From assembly GCA_023369685.1 (NCBI GenBank), contig SACZ01000008.1:1-64000 (forward strand): 64,000 bases of DNA, in the 5' to 3' direction. The notes beneath the pieces were generated by a model. That model was not told the origin of the DNA and did not search any database. It saw nothing but the letters and a program-made list of their open reading frames with translations. This DNA comes from Prolixibacteraceae bacterium JC049. Its GTDB lineage: Bacteria > Bacteroidota > Bacteroidia > Bacteroidales > Prolixibacteraceae. Each line of letters starts with the position of its first letter. Position 1 is the stretch's first letter. A program made the position numbers and the translations under genes. Shown piece after piece: positions 36,976 through 46,078 of this stretch.

Positions 36976-37001
36976 ATTATTCTTGTTGAATTTTGGAGTT
37001 G

Positions 37002-37032
37002 CAAATATAAGTTGCTTTTCGTTATCTCCAAA
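37002..37032 (-). promoter_or_regulatory. Promoter of tRNA-Glu-rpsT unit 2
   Basis: On the minus strand TTTG (37029-37032), a 19-base spacer and TATATTTG (37002-37009) match the Bacteroidota housekeeping promoter. It ends 26 bases before the tRNA, so both units have their own promoter. Confidence 0.75.
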
Positions 37033-37162
37033 ATATTTTTCAACTTTTTTAACTCAAATAACTTTGCTCTCGTTAAAGCTCCGTGTTTCTTGATTTGAGC
37101 GCTGCAAAGAAATATCGTTTTTCTATATTTTGCAAATGTTTTTTTAGAAAAAATGAAAAAAA

Positions 37163-38104
37163 TTATCTCCATTCAACTATCGATCCACGCTCTGGATTCA
37201 GTAAGTGTACTGGAAGACTGTTGATTATTTCCTTTTTAAGAATTTCTACCATTTTATTACGCGCATAGAATTCGGAATAAACAACCGACACTTCACGTAG
37301 AGGAATTGGTGAATTAAATCCTTTTACTTGTTGTTGGCGTCGTTGATTTAAGTCCGAAATAGCCAACTCAGGAAGCAAAGTAACTCCTCCTTCGTTGTCA
37401 ACAATCTTAATTAATGTCTCTAAAGATCCTGCTTCAAACTCGAAAGGTAATTGCGAACGACGAGAATCTTTCATTCTACAAAGGTTTACTACCTGATTTC
37501 TGAAACAGTGTCCATCACTCAAAAGCCAAATGTCAGGCATCGACATATCTTGTACTCGAACCTGGCTGTGTTTATTCAACATATGTTCGGCATGTGCGTA
37601 AACCAACATTTCTTCGTAGAACATTGGCTCTTCAATAATTTTTTTCTCTTTAAGAGGAGTAACCAATATTCCTATATCAATATTGTCGCGATGCAATGCA
37701 TCTACTATTCTATCGGTGAATAATTCTTCAATCTTAATATTTACCTTCGGATAATTGCGTTTGAAGTTACCAATGAATAGTGGCAAAAGATAAGGTGCCA
37801 GGGTTGGAATAATACCAATGCGGATAGTTCCTCCTATGTATTTTTTGTGTTCTTCTATTACATAGTTGATCTTCTCCGATTCGCGAAGCGTGTTTTTTGC
37901 TTGCTCAATAATTTCAATACCAATTGTAGTAGGCACCAAAGGTTGTTGGTTACGATCAAAAATAGTTACGCCTAAATCTTCTTCAAGCTTTTTGATCTGC
38001 ATACTTAAGGTTGGTTGAGTAATAAAACACTTCTCTGCAGCTCTACCGTAGTGACGGTATTTGTCTACTGCAACAATGTACTCTAGCTGAGTTAATGTTA
38101 CCAT
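37163..38104 (-). CDS. oxyR: OxyR-type LysR regulator
   Basis: This 313-residue protein has a LysR winged helix at the N-terminus (GRAAEKCFITQPTLSMQIKKLEE) and a two-lobed effector domain. It carries the peroxide-sensing cysteine pair of OxyR: Cys200 and Cys209 in DGHCFRNQVVNLC, nearly the same numbering and spacing as the Escherichia coli pair at 199 and 208. It should form an intramolecular disulfide on exposure to peroxide and activate antioxidant genes. No catalase, peroxiredoxin or Dps gene is adjacent, so the targets lie elsewhere. Confidence 0.9.
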   Translation of the reverse strand: MVTLTQLEYIVAVDKYRHYGRAAEKCFITQPTLSMQIKKLEEDLGVTIFDRNQQPLVPTTIGIEIIEQAKNTLRESEKINYVIEEHKKYIGGTIRIGIIPTLAPYLLPLFIGNFKRNYPKVNIKIEELFTDRIVDALHRDNIDIGILVTPLKEKKIIEEPMFYEEMLVYAHAEHMLNKHSQVRVQDMSMPDIWLLSDGHCFRNQVVNLCRMKDSRRSQLPFEFEAGSLETLIKIVDNEGGVTLLPELAISDLNQRRQQQVKGFNSPIPLREVSVVYSEFYARNKMVEILKKEIINSLPVHLLNPERGSIVEWR

Positions 38105-38177
38105 GGCTTCTGTTTTTGCTGTTGTAAAGTTAAGATTTAAATCGAACCAGCAAATAGAGAAGCGATGAGGCTTAACA

Positions 38178-38894
38178 TTAATTCCGGGTAATTAGATTGC
38201 TGATTTCGGATTTAATAATGCCAGAAGCAATGAGCTTATGAGTTGGTATTTCAATCTGTGCAGTACCACATGCATACGGGCCAATTTCATACGGTGCAAA
38301 CGTGAAGATAGTTCTGTTGCTGTTGAAATTGATGTGATTAATAGCTTCGATACTTTTTAAATTGATATTGAAACATTCATTCGGATCGACCAGGTGTTCT
38401 TTTAATAGAGAACACAATTTTTGCTTGTTGTTACCGGATGATAGGTTCAGCAATTCATTCACCTGAAAGAATGTATTTGTTTTGGGGTTGTAGTTCAATG
38501 AAACATAGAAGGTGTTGCCATGCGCCCCTAATGTGTATTCGTAAATTTTAAATCGAATACTTATAAAATTGGAATTGACTAAGAATGGGTGATAGTCAAT
38601 TGTTGTTTGGTAGCGCCGTGTTGGAGTATTGCTCGGATTAATATCCATTAGCAAAGCCTTCAGGTCTTCATATTCCTTACCTCTATAATAAGTAGTGTGT
38701 TTGAAAAGTACTTTGTTGATGCTATCGTTTAGTGTAATCAATTGACTGGGCGAATGAAAAAGTGGGTACGTGACATTAAGCGAATAAAAGTTATTCGAAG
38801 TGTCGCGACTAACCGTTTCAAAAGCAATTCCTTTATGCTGGATAAGGTTACACGATGATAAAATCAATATGGATAATGCTAAAATATAGCGCAT
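38178..38894 (-). CDS. DUF3298/RsiV-like lipoprotein
   Basis: This 238-residue lipoprotein has a lipobox at LILSSCN. The rest resembles the DUF4163/DUF3298 pair found in periplasmic proteins such as RsiV: FETVSRDTSNNFYSLNVTYP, the central YEYTLGAHGNTFYVSLNYN (Gly-Ala-His-Gly motif), and a C-terminal FTFAPYEIGPYACGTAQIEIP. Function is unknown in most Bacteroidota. It is monocistronic and divergent from the lipoprotein at 39036. A TATTTTTG -7-like element lies at 38912-38919 on the minus strand. Confidence 0.8.
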   Translation of the reverse strand: MRYILALSILILSSCNLIQHKGIAFETVSRDTSNNFYSLNVTYPLFHSPSQLITLNDSINKVLFKHTTYYRGKEYEDLKALLMDINPSNTPTRRYQTTIDYHPFLVNSNFISIRFKIYEYTLGAHGNTFYVSLNYNPKTNTFFQVNELLNLSSGNNKQKLCSLLKEHLVDPNECFNINLKSIEAINHINFNSNRTIFTFAPYEIGPYACGTAQIEIPTHKLIASGIIKSEISNLITRN

Positions 38895-39035
38895 GTGTGT
38901 ATTTTTACATGCAAAAATAGTTGAGTAGCTTCTATTTAATGAAGCTTTTAACTTTCTTTAACCGCAAATTATATTTTATTAGCTTTTGGGAGTCTTGCCC
39001 GATCTTATTTTTATACTTTTAAATTAAAAACCATA

Positions 39036-39821
39036 ATGAGAGCATCAGTAATTGCATTGTTATTCATTTCAATATTTGTGAGTTGTGGTCCGTCGGATAG
39101 CGATAGAGCCAATTTTTATAATCGAATAGCTGACGAAAAGCTAAAACAGTCGGATACATTAATGGCTTTGACCTATTACGATTCGACTAAGATGATTGTA
39201 AAGGCTGTGGCGCAGGTGAAGATGGCAAAGCAAAAGCAATATGCAATTTATAACGATCTGAAGGGAAAGCTTGCTGCAAGACTGGATTCCAATAAAGTTC
39301 AAATTCAAAAATTAGAGAAACAGTTTGTTCGTTCGAAAGGCGATTTCGACCGCTACTATCAATACACTCATAAAAGACAAACATTCGATCGTGCATGGGA
39401 TAGATCGTTTATACGTATCTATTTAGATGAGCGAGGAGAGATTTATTTGTCAAGTAACTATTATGGCGAGCAGTGGCTGAATCATACAGGTTTGAGAGTA
39501 TACGATGGTAAATTGCAGGCTAAGACAGCAAAAGTTGCATTAGATGATCCGAATAATCACCGCAGTGAGTTTGATAAAGGAAAGTGGGAGAAGGTAACTT
39601 ACAGGGGCGATAAGGATAATGGTGTAATTCAGTTTATTGCCGATAATGTAGAGAAAAACCTGAAAGCAGTATTTTTAGGGAAACGATACTATTATATCAT
39701 TTTAGAAAAGTTCGATAAAGAAGCGGTGCGTGATGCACTGGCATTGTCGAAAGCTTTGAAAGCAAAGAAAAAGCTGGAGCTACAGATGAAGGCTTATGCT
39801 TCTAAAATGGAAAAACTTTAA
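39036..39821 (+). CDS. Hypothetical lipoprotein with helical ends
   Basis: This 261-residue protein has a lipobox (ISIFVSCG) and no recognised family. After the lipid anchor a helical region (about 25-110) is rich in Lys, Gln and Asp and probably forms a coiled coil. A beta-rich middle (about 115-225, with RIYLDERGEIYLSSNYYGEQWLN) follows, then a Lys-rich helix at the end. It is divergent from the DUF3298-like lipoprotein and ends at a hairpin terminator. No function can be assigned. Confidence 0.75.
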   Translation: MRASVIALLFISIFVSCGPSDSDRANFYNRIADEKLKQSDTLMALTYYDSTKMIVKAVAQVKMAKQKQYAIYNDLKGKLAARLDSNKVQIQKLEKQFVRSKGDFDRYYQYTHKRQTFDRAWDRSFIRIYLDERGEIYLSSNYYGEQWLNHTGLRVYDGKLQAKTAKVALDDPNNHRSEFDKGKWEKVTYRGDKDNGVIQFIADNVEKNLKAVFLGKRYYYIILEKFDKEAVRDALALSKALKAKKKLELQMKAYASKMEKL

Positions 39822-39826
39822 AAAAT

Positions 39827-39856
39827 AAGCCCCCCGTTGATTAGGCGGGAGGCTTT
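39827..39856 (+). terminator. Terminator after the 39036 lipoprotein
   Basis: AAGCC-C-CCCG pairs with CGGG-A-GGCTT around a loop of about nine bases, followed by a short TTTGTT. One mismatch lies in the stem. Confidence 0.65.
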
Positions 39857-39986
39857 GTTACTCTGGTAACATCGAATTGATTTTGGACCGGATGTCCATA
39901 TTTCTTAACGCCGTTTAATTTCAATTATTTTTTATCGGAGTAAATATCTTTCAATTTTAACATTTCAAGAAACAATAGAACGATCC

Positions 39987-41396
39987 ATGAAACTTCAATT
40001 ATTCATCTTCTTCCTGATTTGTGCACTAGGAGTGCAGGCAAAAGTAAAGTTGCCGGCTTTGGTAGGCGATCATATGGTGTTGCAACGAAATGCAAAAGTG
40101 AAGGTATGGGGCTGGGCTCGACCAGGAGAGCGGATATTTGTGAAAGGATCGTGGAGTGGCGCAAGTGCCAGAACCATTGCCGGAAAAGATGGTAAATGGA
40201 ATGTGTCTGTTCGTACATTGGATGCAGGTGGTCCTTATTCAATGACTATTATGGGTGAAAACAGAATCAATATAAAAAACATTCTTTTTGGAGAGGTTTG
40301 GTTCTGCTCAGGTCAGTCGAATATGGAATTCACCATAAAAAGATTGGGTGGATGGGATAGTAAATGGTATGCCAATGATGCTCAAAAGTTGAAAAATTAC
40401 AATACGTCCAATATTCGTTTATTTACAGTAAAGCGTAAAATAAGTAACACTCCGGTTGATGATTGTGAAGGGAACTGGGCAATTGCTCGTCCCGATGATA
40501 TTGAGAATTTTAGTGCAACAGCATGGTTTTTCGGATTGAATCTTCATGAGAAACTGCGAATTCCTATTGGATTGATCTCTTCAAGCTGGGGAGGAACGGG
40601 TGCCGAAGTTTGGATTCCGGAAGAATATGGGCCACGTTATGATCCGGATGGTTGGTTTGAGTCGGCTCCCAATAAATCGAAGTGGTGGCCAGGAAAACCT
40701 GGAGTGTTATATAATGGAATGGTAAATCCGGTACTAAATTATAAGATTAAAGGAGTGATCTGGTATCAGGGGGAAGCCAACAGAAAGCAGGCAGATCGTT
40801 ATGTGAGTATGATGGAGACGTTGGCATTATCGTGGAGACGTGCCTGGAGAACTCGCTTCCCTTTCTACTTTGTACAAATAGCACCGTTTAATTATAAAGA
40901 GAACAAGGCAGGAGCATTGTTGCGCGAAGCACAGTGGGAAGCCAGCAAGGTATTGAGTCGATCGGGAATGGCTGTAACCATGGACATTGGAGAGAAAGAC
41001 GATATTCACCCTAAAAATAAGCAGGAAGTAGGGCATCGTTTGGCGTTATTAGCCATGAAGAAAACTTACGGTAATGCCAATGTTAATGCCGAAAGTCCAA
41101 GCTTTAGAAGAGTAAAGCAAGAAAATGGACAGCTTCGAATTTATTTCGATAATTGCACTAAGCTGAATGCCAATAAGGCAACGTTGGAAATGTTTGAAGT
41201 GGCGGCTGCTGATAAGGAATTTCATAAGGCTGAGGCAAAGGTTGAAGGAAACACGATTGTTGTTCGTTCGGCTATGGTGAAAGAGCCTGTGGCTGTTCGG
41301 TTTGCTTTCGAAAACTTTGCAGTGGCAAAACTGCTGAATGAGCACGATTTGCCTGCCTCATCTTTTAGAAGCGATGAGTGGCTCGTTGAGGAATAG
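39987..41396 (+). CDS. Sialate O-acetylesterase-like SGNH esterase
   Basis: This 469-residue secreted enzyme has a signal peptide ending near LGVQAKV, a small beta domain (about 25-105), and the SASA/SGNH fold: the nucleophile Ser in VWFCSGQSNMEF, oxyanion residues in SSWGGTGAEVWIP and GVIWYQGEANR, and Asp-x-x-His in GEKDDIHPKNKQEVGHRL. Family members remove acetyl groups from sialic acids or other acetylated sugars. No neighbouring sialic-acid genes are present, and the fucosidase operon is 16 kb away, so the substrate may be another acetylated glycan. Confidence 0.88.
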   Translation: MKLQLFIFFLICALGVQAKVKLPALVGDHMVLQRNAKVKVWGWARPGERIFVKGSWSGASARTIAGKDGKWNVSVRTLDAGGPYSMTIMGENRINIKNILFGEVWFCSGQSNMEFTIKRLGGWDSKWYANDAQKLKNYNTSNIRLFTVKRKISNTPVDDCEGNWAIARPDDIENFSATAWFFGLNLHEKLRIPIGLISSSWGGTGAEVWIPEEYGPRYDPDGWFESAPNKSKWWPGKPGVLYNGMVNPVLNYKIKGVIWYQGEANRKQADRYVSMMETLALSWRRAWRTRFPFYFVQIAPFNYKENKAGALLREAQWEASKVLSRSGMAVTMDIGEKDDIHPKNKQEVGHRLALLAMKKTYGNANVNAESPSFRRVKQENGQLRIYFDNCTKLNANKATLEMFEVAAADKEFHKAEAKVEGNTIVVRSAMVKEPVAVRFAFENFAVAKLLNEHDLPASSFRSDEWLVEE

Positions 41397-41416
41397 CATT
41401 CATTTGTTTACTTTTG
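41386..41416 (+). promoter_or_regulatory. Promoter of prfB
   Basis: TTG (41386-41388), a 20-base spacer and TACTTTTG (41409-41416) fit the Bacteroidota promoter pattern. It overlaps the end of the esterase gene and lies 30 bases before the prfB start. Confidence 0.65.
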
Positions 41417-41446
41417 CACATTCAAAATTAAAAATCGACATATATA

Positions 41447-42542
41447 ATGATATTAAAGGAGCAGGTAAAAGCACTTGCTGAGCGCCGGGATGCGCTGAGG
41501 AGGTATCTTTGACGTAGATGCGAAATTAATCCAACTACAAGAAGAAGAACTAAAAACACAAGATCCTGATTTCTGGCTTGACTCAAAAGAGGCTGAAAAG
41601 CAGATGAAGGTGATTCGTGGAATAAAACAATGGACCGAAGGCTTTAAAAGCATTGATCAGCAAGTAGAAGATTTGGTTGTTTTACATGAATTTGCCGAAA
41701 TGGGTGAGGCTACCGAAGAAGAAGTGGATGAGCAATACAAAAGCACTTTGGAGGCGGTAGAAAATCTGGAAACTAAAAATATGTTGCGCCGCGAAGAAGA
41801 CCGGATGGGTGCGGTGTTGAAAATTAATGCCGGAGCAGGAGGAACTGAAAGTAACGACTGGGCAGAGATGCTAATGCGTATGTATATGCGCTGGGGCGAG
41901 AAAAATGGTTTCAAAGTTAATATGGCCGAAATGCACGATGGTGATGAGGCTGGTATTAAAAGCTGTACCATGCAGTTTGAGGGAGATTTTGCTTACGGTT
42001 ACCTGAAAAGTGAGAACGGAGTCCATCGTTTGGTGCGAATTTCGCCGTTTAATGCACAGGGGAAACGAATGACTTCTTTTACTTCGGTGTTTGTTGCTCC
42101 GCTTATCGATGATACCATCGAAATAGAGGTGAATCCTTCTGAAATTACCTGGGAAACCTTCCGTTCAGGCGGTGCCGGAGGGCAGAATGTGAACAAGGTG
42201 GAGACTGGTGTGCGATTGAGACACGCTCCAACAGGTATTATCATCGAAAATACCGAATCGCGTTCACAGCTGGGAAATAAAGAGAATGCAATGCGTTTGC
42301 TGAAATCACAACTTTACGAGATGGAGTTGCGTAAACGGCAGGAAGAAACCATGAAAATTGAGGCTGGGAAAAAGAAAATCGAGTGGGGATCTCAAATCCG
42401 TTCATACGTTTTTCAGCCCTATAAAATGGTGAAAGATGTGCGTACCAGTTACGAGACATCCAATGTGCAAGCCGTAATGGATGGTGAATTGGATGGTTTT
42501 ATAAAAGCATTCTTGATGGAATTTGGTGGAGAAGAAAAGTAA
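41447..42542 (+). CDS. prfB: Peptide chain release factor 2 with programmed +1 frameshift
   Basis: The gene starts at ATG 41447, reads 21 codons to CTT and meets an in-frame TGA at 41510-41512. The Shine-Dalgarno-like AGGAGG at 41498-41503, the slippery CTT and the sequence TGAC are the classical RF2 autoregulatory frameshift site. Skipping one base (41510) continues reading at GAC 41511 and gives a protein of about 364 residues, the normal RF2 length. The protein has the stop-recognition motif SPF (RISPFNAQGKR) and the catalytic GGQ (RSGGAGGQNVNKV). RF2 reads UGA and UAA; low RF2 favours frameshifting and so restores its level. Confidence 0.97.
41498..41513 (+). promoter_or_regulatory. prfB frameshift signal
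   Basis: AGGAGG-TAT-CTT-TGA-C: an internal anti-SD-pairing site three bases before the slippery CTT and weak stop TGAC. It lets termination compete with a +1 shift as a sensor of RF2 level. Confidence 0.95.
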
Positions 42543-42557
42543 TTCGACCTTCATAAC

Positions 42558-42596
42558 AAAAATGCCTGCTTCGATATCGATAGCAGGCATTTTTGT
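42558..42596. terminator. Bidirectional terminator between prfB and the 42599 gene
   Basis: The arms AAAAATGCCTGCT (42558-42570) and AGCAGGCATTTTT (42582-42594) pair perfectly, with flanking A- and T-runs on both strands. Confidence 0.9.
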
Positions 42597-42598
42597 TA

Positions 42599-43138
42599 TT
42601 ATCCTTCTAGTTCTTGTAAGAGGGCTCTGGCTCTATCTCTTATGGGCTTTTGATTCTTGTGCCACATGGAGATTCCTATGACTAAACCAACAACCATTCC
42701 AACAACTATTGGGAGTTGGGTGAATAAAAGTTTATTAATAAAATCAGCGTTGTCTTCGAAGGGGTATTTTTCAATAATTCGTGAAAATGCCATTAGTAAT
42801 ACACCAATAAGAATGTAGATGCTTTTGGGGTGAAGTATTTGATGTCGTCTTATGGCTTGTCTTAGCATTAAAGTGATTGGGATACCGTAGTCGATGTTTT
42901 TGTACTCTTTGCTCATTTTTAACGCCGTAATTGCAATAATTCCAAAAGAAAACAAAAGTAAACCAATACCAATTAGTCGATAGGTGGTGTATTCGTTTTC
43001 CACAATAAAAAGGGTTACTATTAATATTGTGCATACTATGTAGATGGGTACAATTGCTTTGATCAAGTTATAGGCCCATTTGTCTTTCGATTTTAGGTCG
43101 CTTATGAGTGTTCCTAGTTCTATATCCTTATCTGACAT
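42599..43138 (-). CDS. Membrane protein coupled to an ECF sigma factor
   Basis: This 179-residue protein has four predicted membrane helices (about 27-47, 55-75, 105-122 and 138-158), a short charged cytoplasmic N-terminus (MSDKDIELGTLISDLKSKDKW) and a charged C-terminal tail. It overlaps the sigma-factor gene by 11 bases, so it is translationally coupled to it. That position is usual for an anti-sigma factor, but no zinc-binding or FecR-type anti-sigma domain is visible. A sigma-controlling role is inferred from position only. Confidence 0.7.
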   Translation of the reverse strand: MSDKDIELGTLISDLKSKDKWAYNLIKAIVPIYIVCTILIVTLFIVENEYTTYRLIGIGLLLFSFGIIAITALKMSKEYKNIDYGIPITLMLRQAIRRHQILHPKSIYILIGVLLMAFSRIIEKYPFEDNADFINKLLFTQLPIVVGMVVGLVIGISMWHKNQKPIRDRARALLQELEG

Positions 43139-43649
43139 TTTCTTCGCTTTTTAGTTTGTTTCTGAGTGTTTCTTTAACTCGATGTAATTTAACTCTGGTG
43201 TTGGGCTCTGTTAGACCAACCACATCAGCAATTTCTCGCATCGATAAACCTTCTAGTAGAAGAGAGATCAGCATCTTGTCAATAATCGAGAGTTGATTTA
43301 GCTCTGCTTGAAGCCGATTCAAATTCTCTTCTTCTTTCAGTTTTTCACTAAGTTGCTCTTCATCTACTACCGAGCTGAGGTTTTCAGTTTCTACACTAAC
43401 ATTTAGCTTCATGTTTTTATAGGCTTTGCCAGTATAGCTCAGTGAAGTGTTCACTGCTATACGATAAATCCATGTGCTAACTGCTGCGTCTCCTCTAAAG
43501 TTGTCTAAGCTCTTCCAGACGTTGATCAGAATCTCCTGATACATGTCTTTCTGCTCTTCTTTCGTGGGAGCGTAATAGCTGCAAATGCGCTCAATTCGAT
43601 ATTTGTTTTGATCAACTATCGATTTAAATTGTTCTTCTTTATTCTTCAC
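43128..43649 (-). CDS. ECF-type RNA polymerase sigma factor
   Basis: This 173-residue protein has sigma region 2 (about 5-75; KDMYQEILINVWKSLDNF and STWIYRIAVNTSL) and region 4 (about 115-165, with LSMREIADVVGLTEPNTRVKLHRVKETL). It starts at GTG 43649, the only usable start after an in-frame stop 12 bases upstream. It is the first gene of a two-gene minus-strand operon with a membrane protein that may control it. The regulon cannot be inferred here. Confidence 0.92.
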   Translation of the reverse strand: MKNKEEQFKSIVDQNKYRIERICSYYAPTKEEQKDMYQEILINVWKSLDNFRGDAAVSTWIYRIAVNTSLSYTGKAYKNMKLNVSVETENLSSVVDEEQLSEKLKEEENLNRLQAELNQLSIIDKMLISLLLEGLSMREIADVVGLTEPNTRVKLHRVKETLRNKLKSEENVR

Positions 43650-43978
43650 GGTCTGTATCTAGTATTAAATACAATAGACATCGATTTTTGGAACTATAGA
43701 TAATAGATGCCCAGATTAAAGTAGATTGATTGTCTAGAATTCATTTTCTATTAATCTGAATACCCAAAAGTCTAAATGTCTGGCTTCAAAAAATACGTTA
43801 GTATTTGCGTTGAAGTTGCTCTTTTATTGCTATTTCACCCATTTAGTTAGTTAAGAAATGGGTTTGTTACATTTTTTAAACAACAAAATGAGCAAAAATG
43901 AGTATTTTAATCAAAGCTATTGCCATGAAAGATAGGAATCTTTGATTCCAATTGTCGTATTGCAAAAAACGAACGCTT
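43650..43978. other. Divergent intergenic region, sigma factor / ppk1
   Basis: This 329-base gap must carry both divergent promoters; no complete TTTG/TAnnTTTG pair is clear. An inverted repeat ACCCATTT (43837-43844) and AAATGGGT (43856-43863) with an 11-base centre is the only notable element and may be an operator. No gene is seen. Confidence 0.5.
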
Positions 43979-46051
43979 ATGAATAATAAATACATAAACA
44001 GAGAGATAAGTTGGTTGGCTTTCAATGGTCGAGTGCTTCAGGAGGCCGAAGATCAGACGGTTCCTCTTTTGGAGCGATTGAGGTTTTTAGGCATATTTTC
44101 CAATAATCAGGATGAATTTTTTAGAGTTCGTGTAGCTACAGTTAAACGAATGGTGAAACTGGGAGGAGATGAAGAGTCGCTACTGGGAGATTATACACCC
44201 AAAGAGCTACATCGGGAGATTGAGCGGATAGTAATTGAACAATCGAAGAAATATCAACAGATTTATGAAGATATATTGGCTCAGATGGCTACTGAGAACA
44301 TGTTCGTTGTTAATGAAAAGCAGCTTACTTCAGATCAGGGCGAAGAGGTGTTGAGCTATTTTAATAATAAAGTGCTGCCAAGCATGGTGCCGCTTATGTT
44401 GACACAGACAGCAAAATTTCCAGACCTGAGAGATCGCTCGGTGTATTTAGCAGTAAAGCTTTCTAAAAGTAATGCTCCGGAAGAATTTACCTATTCGCTG
44501 GTGCGCATACCCGGAAAATCGTTGCCTCGATTTTTGGTGTTGCCAGAAAAAGATGGAAAGAAATATGTCATCTTCTTAGATGATGTGATTCGCTACTGTC
44601 TAAAAGAATTATATCCGATTTTTGATTACGATACGTTGGAGGCTTATGCATTCAAAATTTCTCGCGATGCGGAGCTGGATATTGATGACGATATTTCCAA
44701 AAGCTTTGTGGAGAAAATGTCGGCAGGACTGAAAAAGAGGAAAAAGGGATCTACTGTTCGTATGGTGTATGATCGGGAGATGCCCGAAGATCTTCTGGAG
44801 TATATCACTAAAAAGCTAAAAGTAGGAAAAACAGAGAATCAGATTGCCAGTGAACGTTATCATAACCGAAAAGATTTGATGGACTTTCCAAATATTGGAG
44901 AACCGCACCACTATTATCAGCGTATTCGTCCATTGCAACATAAAGATTTACCAGCTCGGCAAAGTGTGTTGAAGCAAATTGCCAAGCGCGATATACTGTT
45001 GCATTTCCCATATCAGAGCTATAATCATGTGATTGATTTTCTTCGGGAAGCAGCAATCGACCCTAATGTGAAGGAGATTGGATTGACTGTGTATCGTGTG
45101 GCAACTTTCTCTAAAGTGATGAATGCTTTGCAAAATGCGGCTCGCAATGGAAAGAAAGTAACCGTTCTGATTGAGCTACAGGCTCGATTTGATGAGGAGA
45201 ATAATATCTTTTGGTCCAATAAGCTGCAAGAGGAGGGTGTGAACGTGATTCATGGAGTGCCAGGATTGAAAGTGCACAGTAAGATTGCTTATGTGGCACG
45301 AGAGGAAGAGGGCGAGAAGCGATATTATGCTTATATCGGAACGGGGAACTTCCATGAAGGAACAGCGCGGGTTTATGCCGATGAAGGGTTGATGACTGCG
45401 GACCCACGAATTGCTACAGAAGTGGCCAATATATTTGAGTTCTTCCGATTAAACTATAGGTCGTTTGACTATGAACATCTTATTGTGAGTCCTTTCCATT
45501 TGCGAAATTTCTTTACAGCGCAAATCGAAAACGAGATTAGATTGGCAAAAGAAGGAAAGGATGCTTATATGGTTATCAAGCTGAATAGTTTGGTGGATAA
45601 GAGCATGGTTAAGATGTTGTACAAGGCAAGTGCGGCAGGAGTTAAAATTAAGCTGATTGTTCGGGGAGTTTGTAGTATTGTTCCTGGTGTTCAGGGATTG
45701 AGCGAAAATATTGAAATAATTTCCATTGTCGATAAATTCTTAGAGCATTCGCGAATCCTGCTTTTTGGAAATGGTGGAGAAGAGCAAATTTTTATTGCAT
45801 CGGCCGACTGGATGCCACGAAATCTAAATCGCAGGATTGAGGTGGCTTGCCCGATTTACGATGAGGAGTTGAAGGCGGAATTGAAAGAGCAGTTGCTCAT
45901 TCAGTTACAGGATAATCAAAAAGCCCGAATTCTGGATAGGGACTTGAGGAATAGCTATTGCAGTTCAAATAAAAATGAACCAATTCGAAGTCAGATTGCT
46001 TATTACAACTACTTGCGCGAGATTCATAAGTCTGAAAAGCGCAACGGGTAA
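43979..46051 (+). CDS. ppk1: Polyphosphate kinase 1
   Basis: This 690-residue PPK1 reversibly makes polyphosphate from ATP. It has an N-terminal domain starting YINREISWLAFNGRVLQEA, a head domain with NNQDEFFRVRV, and two phospholipase-D-like C-terminal domains. The catalytic His lies in YIGTGNFHEGTARVYAD and the second motif in IASADWMPRNLNRRIEV. The longest frame begins at TTG 43952; ATG 43979 is better supported. The ArsC-like gene follows after 27 bases, probably in the same transcript. Confidence 0.95.
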   Translation: MNNKYINREISWLAFNGRVLQEAEDQTVPLLERLRFLGIFSNNQDEFFRVRVATVKRMVKLGGDEESLLGDYTPKELHREIERIVIEQSKKYQQIYEDILAQMATENMFVVNEKQLTSDQGEEVLSYFNNKVLPSMVPLMLTQTAKFPDLRDRSVYLAVKLSKSNAPEEFTYSLVRIPGKSLPRFLVLPEKDGKKYVIFLDDVIRYCLKELYPIFDYDTLEAYAFKISRDAELDIDDDISKSFVEKMSAGLKKRKKGSTVRMVYDREMPEDLLEYITKKLKVGKTENQIASERYHNRKDLMDFPNIGEPHHYYQRIRPLQHKDLPARQSVLKQIAKRDILLHFPYQSYNHVIDFLREAAIDPNVKEIGLTVYRVATFSKVMNALQNAARNGKKVTVLIELQARFDEENNIFWSNKLQEEGVNVIHGVPGLKVHSKIAYVAREEEGEKRYYAYIGTGNFHEGTARVYADEGLMTADPRIATEVANIFEFFRLNYRSFDYEHLIVSPFHLRNFFTAQIENEIRLAKEGKDAYMVIKLNSLVDKSMVKMLYKASAAGVKIKLIVRGVCSIVPGVQGLSENIEIISIVDKFLEHSRILLFGNGGEEQIFIASADWMPRNLNRRIEVACPIYDEELKAELKEQLLIQLQDNQKARILDRDLRNSYCSSNKNEPIRSQIAYYNYLREIHKSEKRNG

Positions 46052-46078
46052 TGTTTAAAACAAAAAAGAGATAATACA

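Noticed and set aside
41447-41513. In-frame TGA early in prfB suggesting a pseudogene
   Set aside because: The TGA sits in the known RF2 frameshift signal; the gene is intact with recoding.
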